Shown: positions 63,570-64,000 of the stretch, in pieces
Layout: each line of letters starts with the position of its first letter
Position numbering within the stretch: position 1 is the stretch's first letter
Origin: Paracoccaceae bacterium
GTDB taxonomy: Bacteria; Pseudomonadota; Alphaproteobacteria; Rhodobacterales; Rhodobacteraceae
Assembly: GCA_019429405.1 (NCBI GenBank)
Contig: JAHYIZ010000003.1
Location: 62,001-126,000, forward strand
Length of the DNA stretch: 64,000 bases
Reading direction: 5' to 3'
Translations under genes and position numbers: made by a program
Notes under the pieces: generated by a model
What the model was told of the DNA's origin: nothing
Databases searched by the model: none
Seen by the model: only the letters and a program-made list of their open reading frames with translations

Positions 63570-64000
63570 TTACCAGCGCAACACCACCGCGCCCCAGGTC
63601 AGCCCGCCGCCAATCGCCTCGGTCACGATCAGATCGCCACGCTTGATCTGGCCCCGGTCACGGCCCACCGAAAGCGCCAGCGGGATCGAGGCGGCAGAGG
63701 TGTTGCCGTGGTCCTGCACCGTGACCACCACATGATCCATCGACACCTGCATGCGCTTGGCGGTGCCTTCTATGATGCGGATATTGGCCTGATGTGGCAC
63801 GATCCAGTCGATGTCGCCCTCGGTCAGCCCCGCCTTTTCCAGTGCGGCTTCGGCGGTAGCGGCAAGCTTTTCAATGGCATGGCGGAACACCGCGTTGCCC
63901 TGCATGCGCAGATGCCCGGCCGTGCCGGTGGCCGAGGGGCCTCCGTCGACATACAGCAAATCGCGGTGGCGCCCGTCGCTGTGCAGATCGGTGGCCAGAA
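63570..64000 (-). CDS. fabH: 3-oxoacyl-[acyl-carrier-protein] synthase III (5' end outside window)
   Basis: About 143 C-terminal residues of FabH, which starts fatty-acid synthesis by joining acetyl-CoA to malonyl-ACP. The catalytic His is in I-V-P-H-Q-A-N and the catalytic Asn in D-H-G-N-T-S-A-A-S. The catalytic Cys must lie beyond the right edge. The frame stays open to 64000. It is followed by ihfA after 94 bases. Confidence 0.95.
   Translation of the reverse strand, partial: LATDLHSDGRHRDLLYVDGGPSATGTAGHLRMQGNAVFRHAIEKLAATAEAALEKAGLTEGDIDWIVPHQANIRIIEGTAKRMQVSMDHVVVTVQDHGNTSAASIPLALSVGRDRGQIKRGDLIVTEAIGGGLTWGAVVLRW

Overview
The window is a dense, high-GC stretch of core chromosome from an alphaproteobacterium, most likely a member of the Rhodobacteraceae (Rhodobacter/Roseobacter group). 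This rests on gene content and order rather than any search: fabH-ihfA-merR, surE-pcm-nlpD, trpGDC-moaC-moeA-lexA beside comEC-gltX-gltA, a CckA hybrid kinase, a B12-dependent ribonucleotide reductase, a TakP-like TRAP system, Entner-Doudoroff genes, and SOS boxes of the alphaproteobacterial GTTC-N7-GTTC type. I see no phage, insertion sequence, CRISPR array, rRNA or plasmid gene. Both ends cut a gene: a P-loop ATPase on the left and fabH on the right.

Layout. 1-9.6 kb: ATPase, two tandem EamA exporters, a TDT-like membrane protein, guaB, an RsmB-type rRNA methylase, cckA and a sulfotransferase. 9.7-14.8 kb: recA with an SOS box, alaS, a DUF1330 protein and a class II glutamine amidotransferase. 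14.8-18.3 kb: the surE-pcm-nlpD operon and an SDR enzyme. 18.4-24.8 kb: bioY, gltA, gltX, comEC and lexA with its own SOS box. 24.8-34.1 kb: moeA-moaC-trpC-trpD-trpG, an oppositely oriented divergent polysaccharide deacetylase, trpE and a PpiD-like foldase. 34.1-39.1 kb: an aminotransferase, a DUF2127 protein, gpt, fabI, pdxH, a double cold-shock-domain protein, a DUF192 protein and tRNA-Pro(UGG). 39.1-43.4 kb: a 475-base gene-free leader rich in inverted repeats, then nrdJ. 43.4-47.3 kb: an HTH regulator, a small conserved protein, and ilvN-ilvB with a legible attenuator. 47.6-51.3 kb: TRAP permeases facing the binding-protein gene. 51.4-57.0 kb: bpt, a DUF2852 protein, ybaK, glnE and a structured gene-free region. 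57.0-61.1 kb: eda, a DsrE-like protein, edd under a LacI-type palindrome, and a lipoprotein. 61.1-64 kb: dcd, tRNA-Pro(GGG), a MerR-type regulator, ihfA and fabH.

Functionally the window combines amino-acid biosynthesis (trp, ilv), central carbon metabolism (gltA, edd/eda), nucleotide supply (guaB, gpt, dcd, nrdJ), the SOS core (recA, lexA), DNA uptake (comEC), cell-cycle signalling (cckA) and envelope maintenance. No whole undescribed system is evident. The items most worth a second look are non-coding: the nested stem structure before nrdJ with two DnaA-box-like sites exactly 100 bases apart; the promoter, leader peptide and terminator before ilvB; a dispersed family of long palindromes in intergenic regions; and a nested inverted-repeat element downstream of glnE. 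Two envelope proteins (the NlpD-like protein and the polysaccharide deacetylase) appear to have lost their metal-binding residues.
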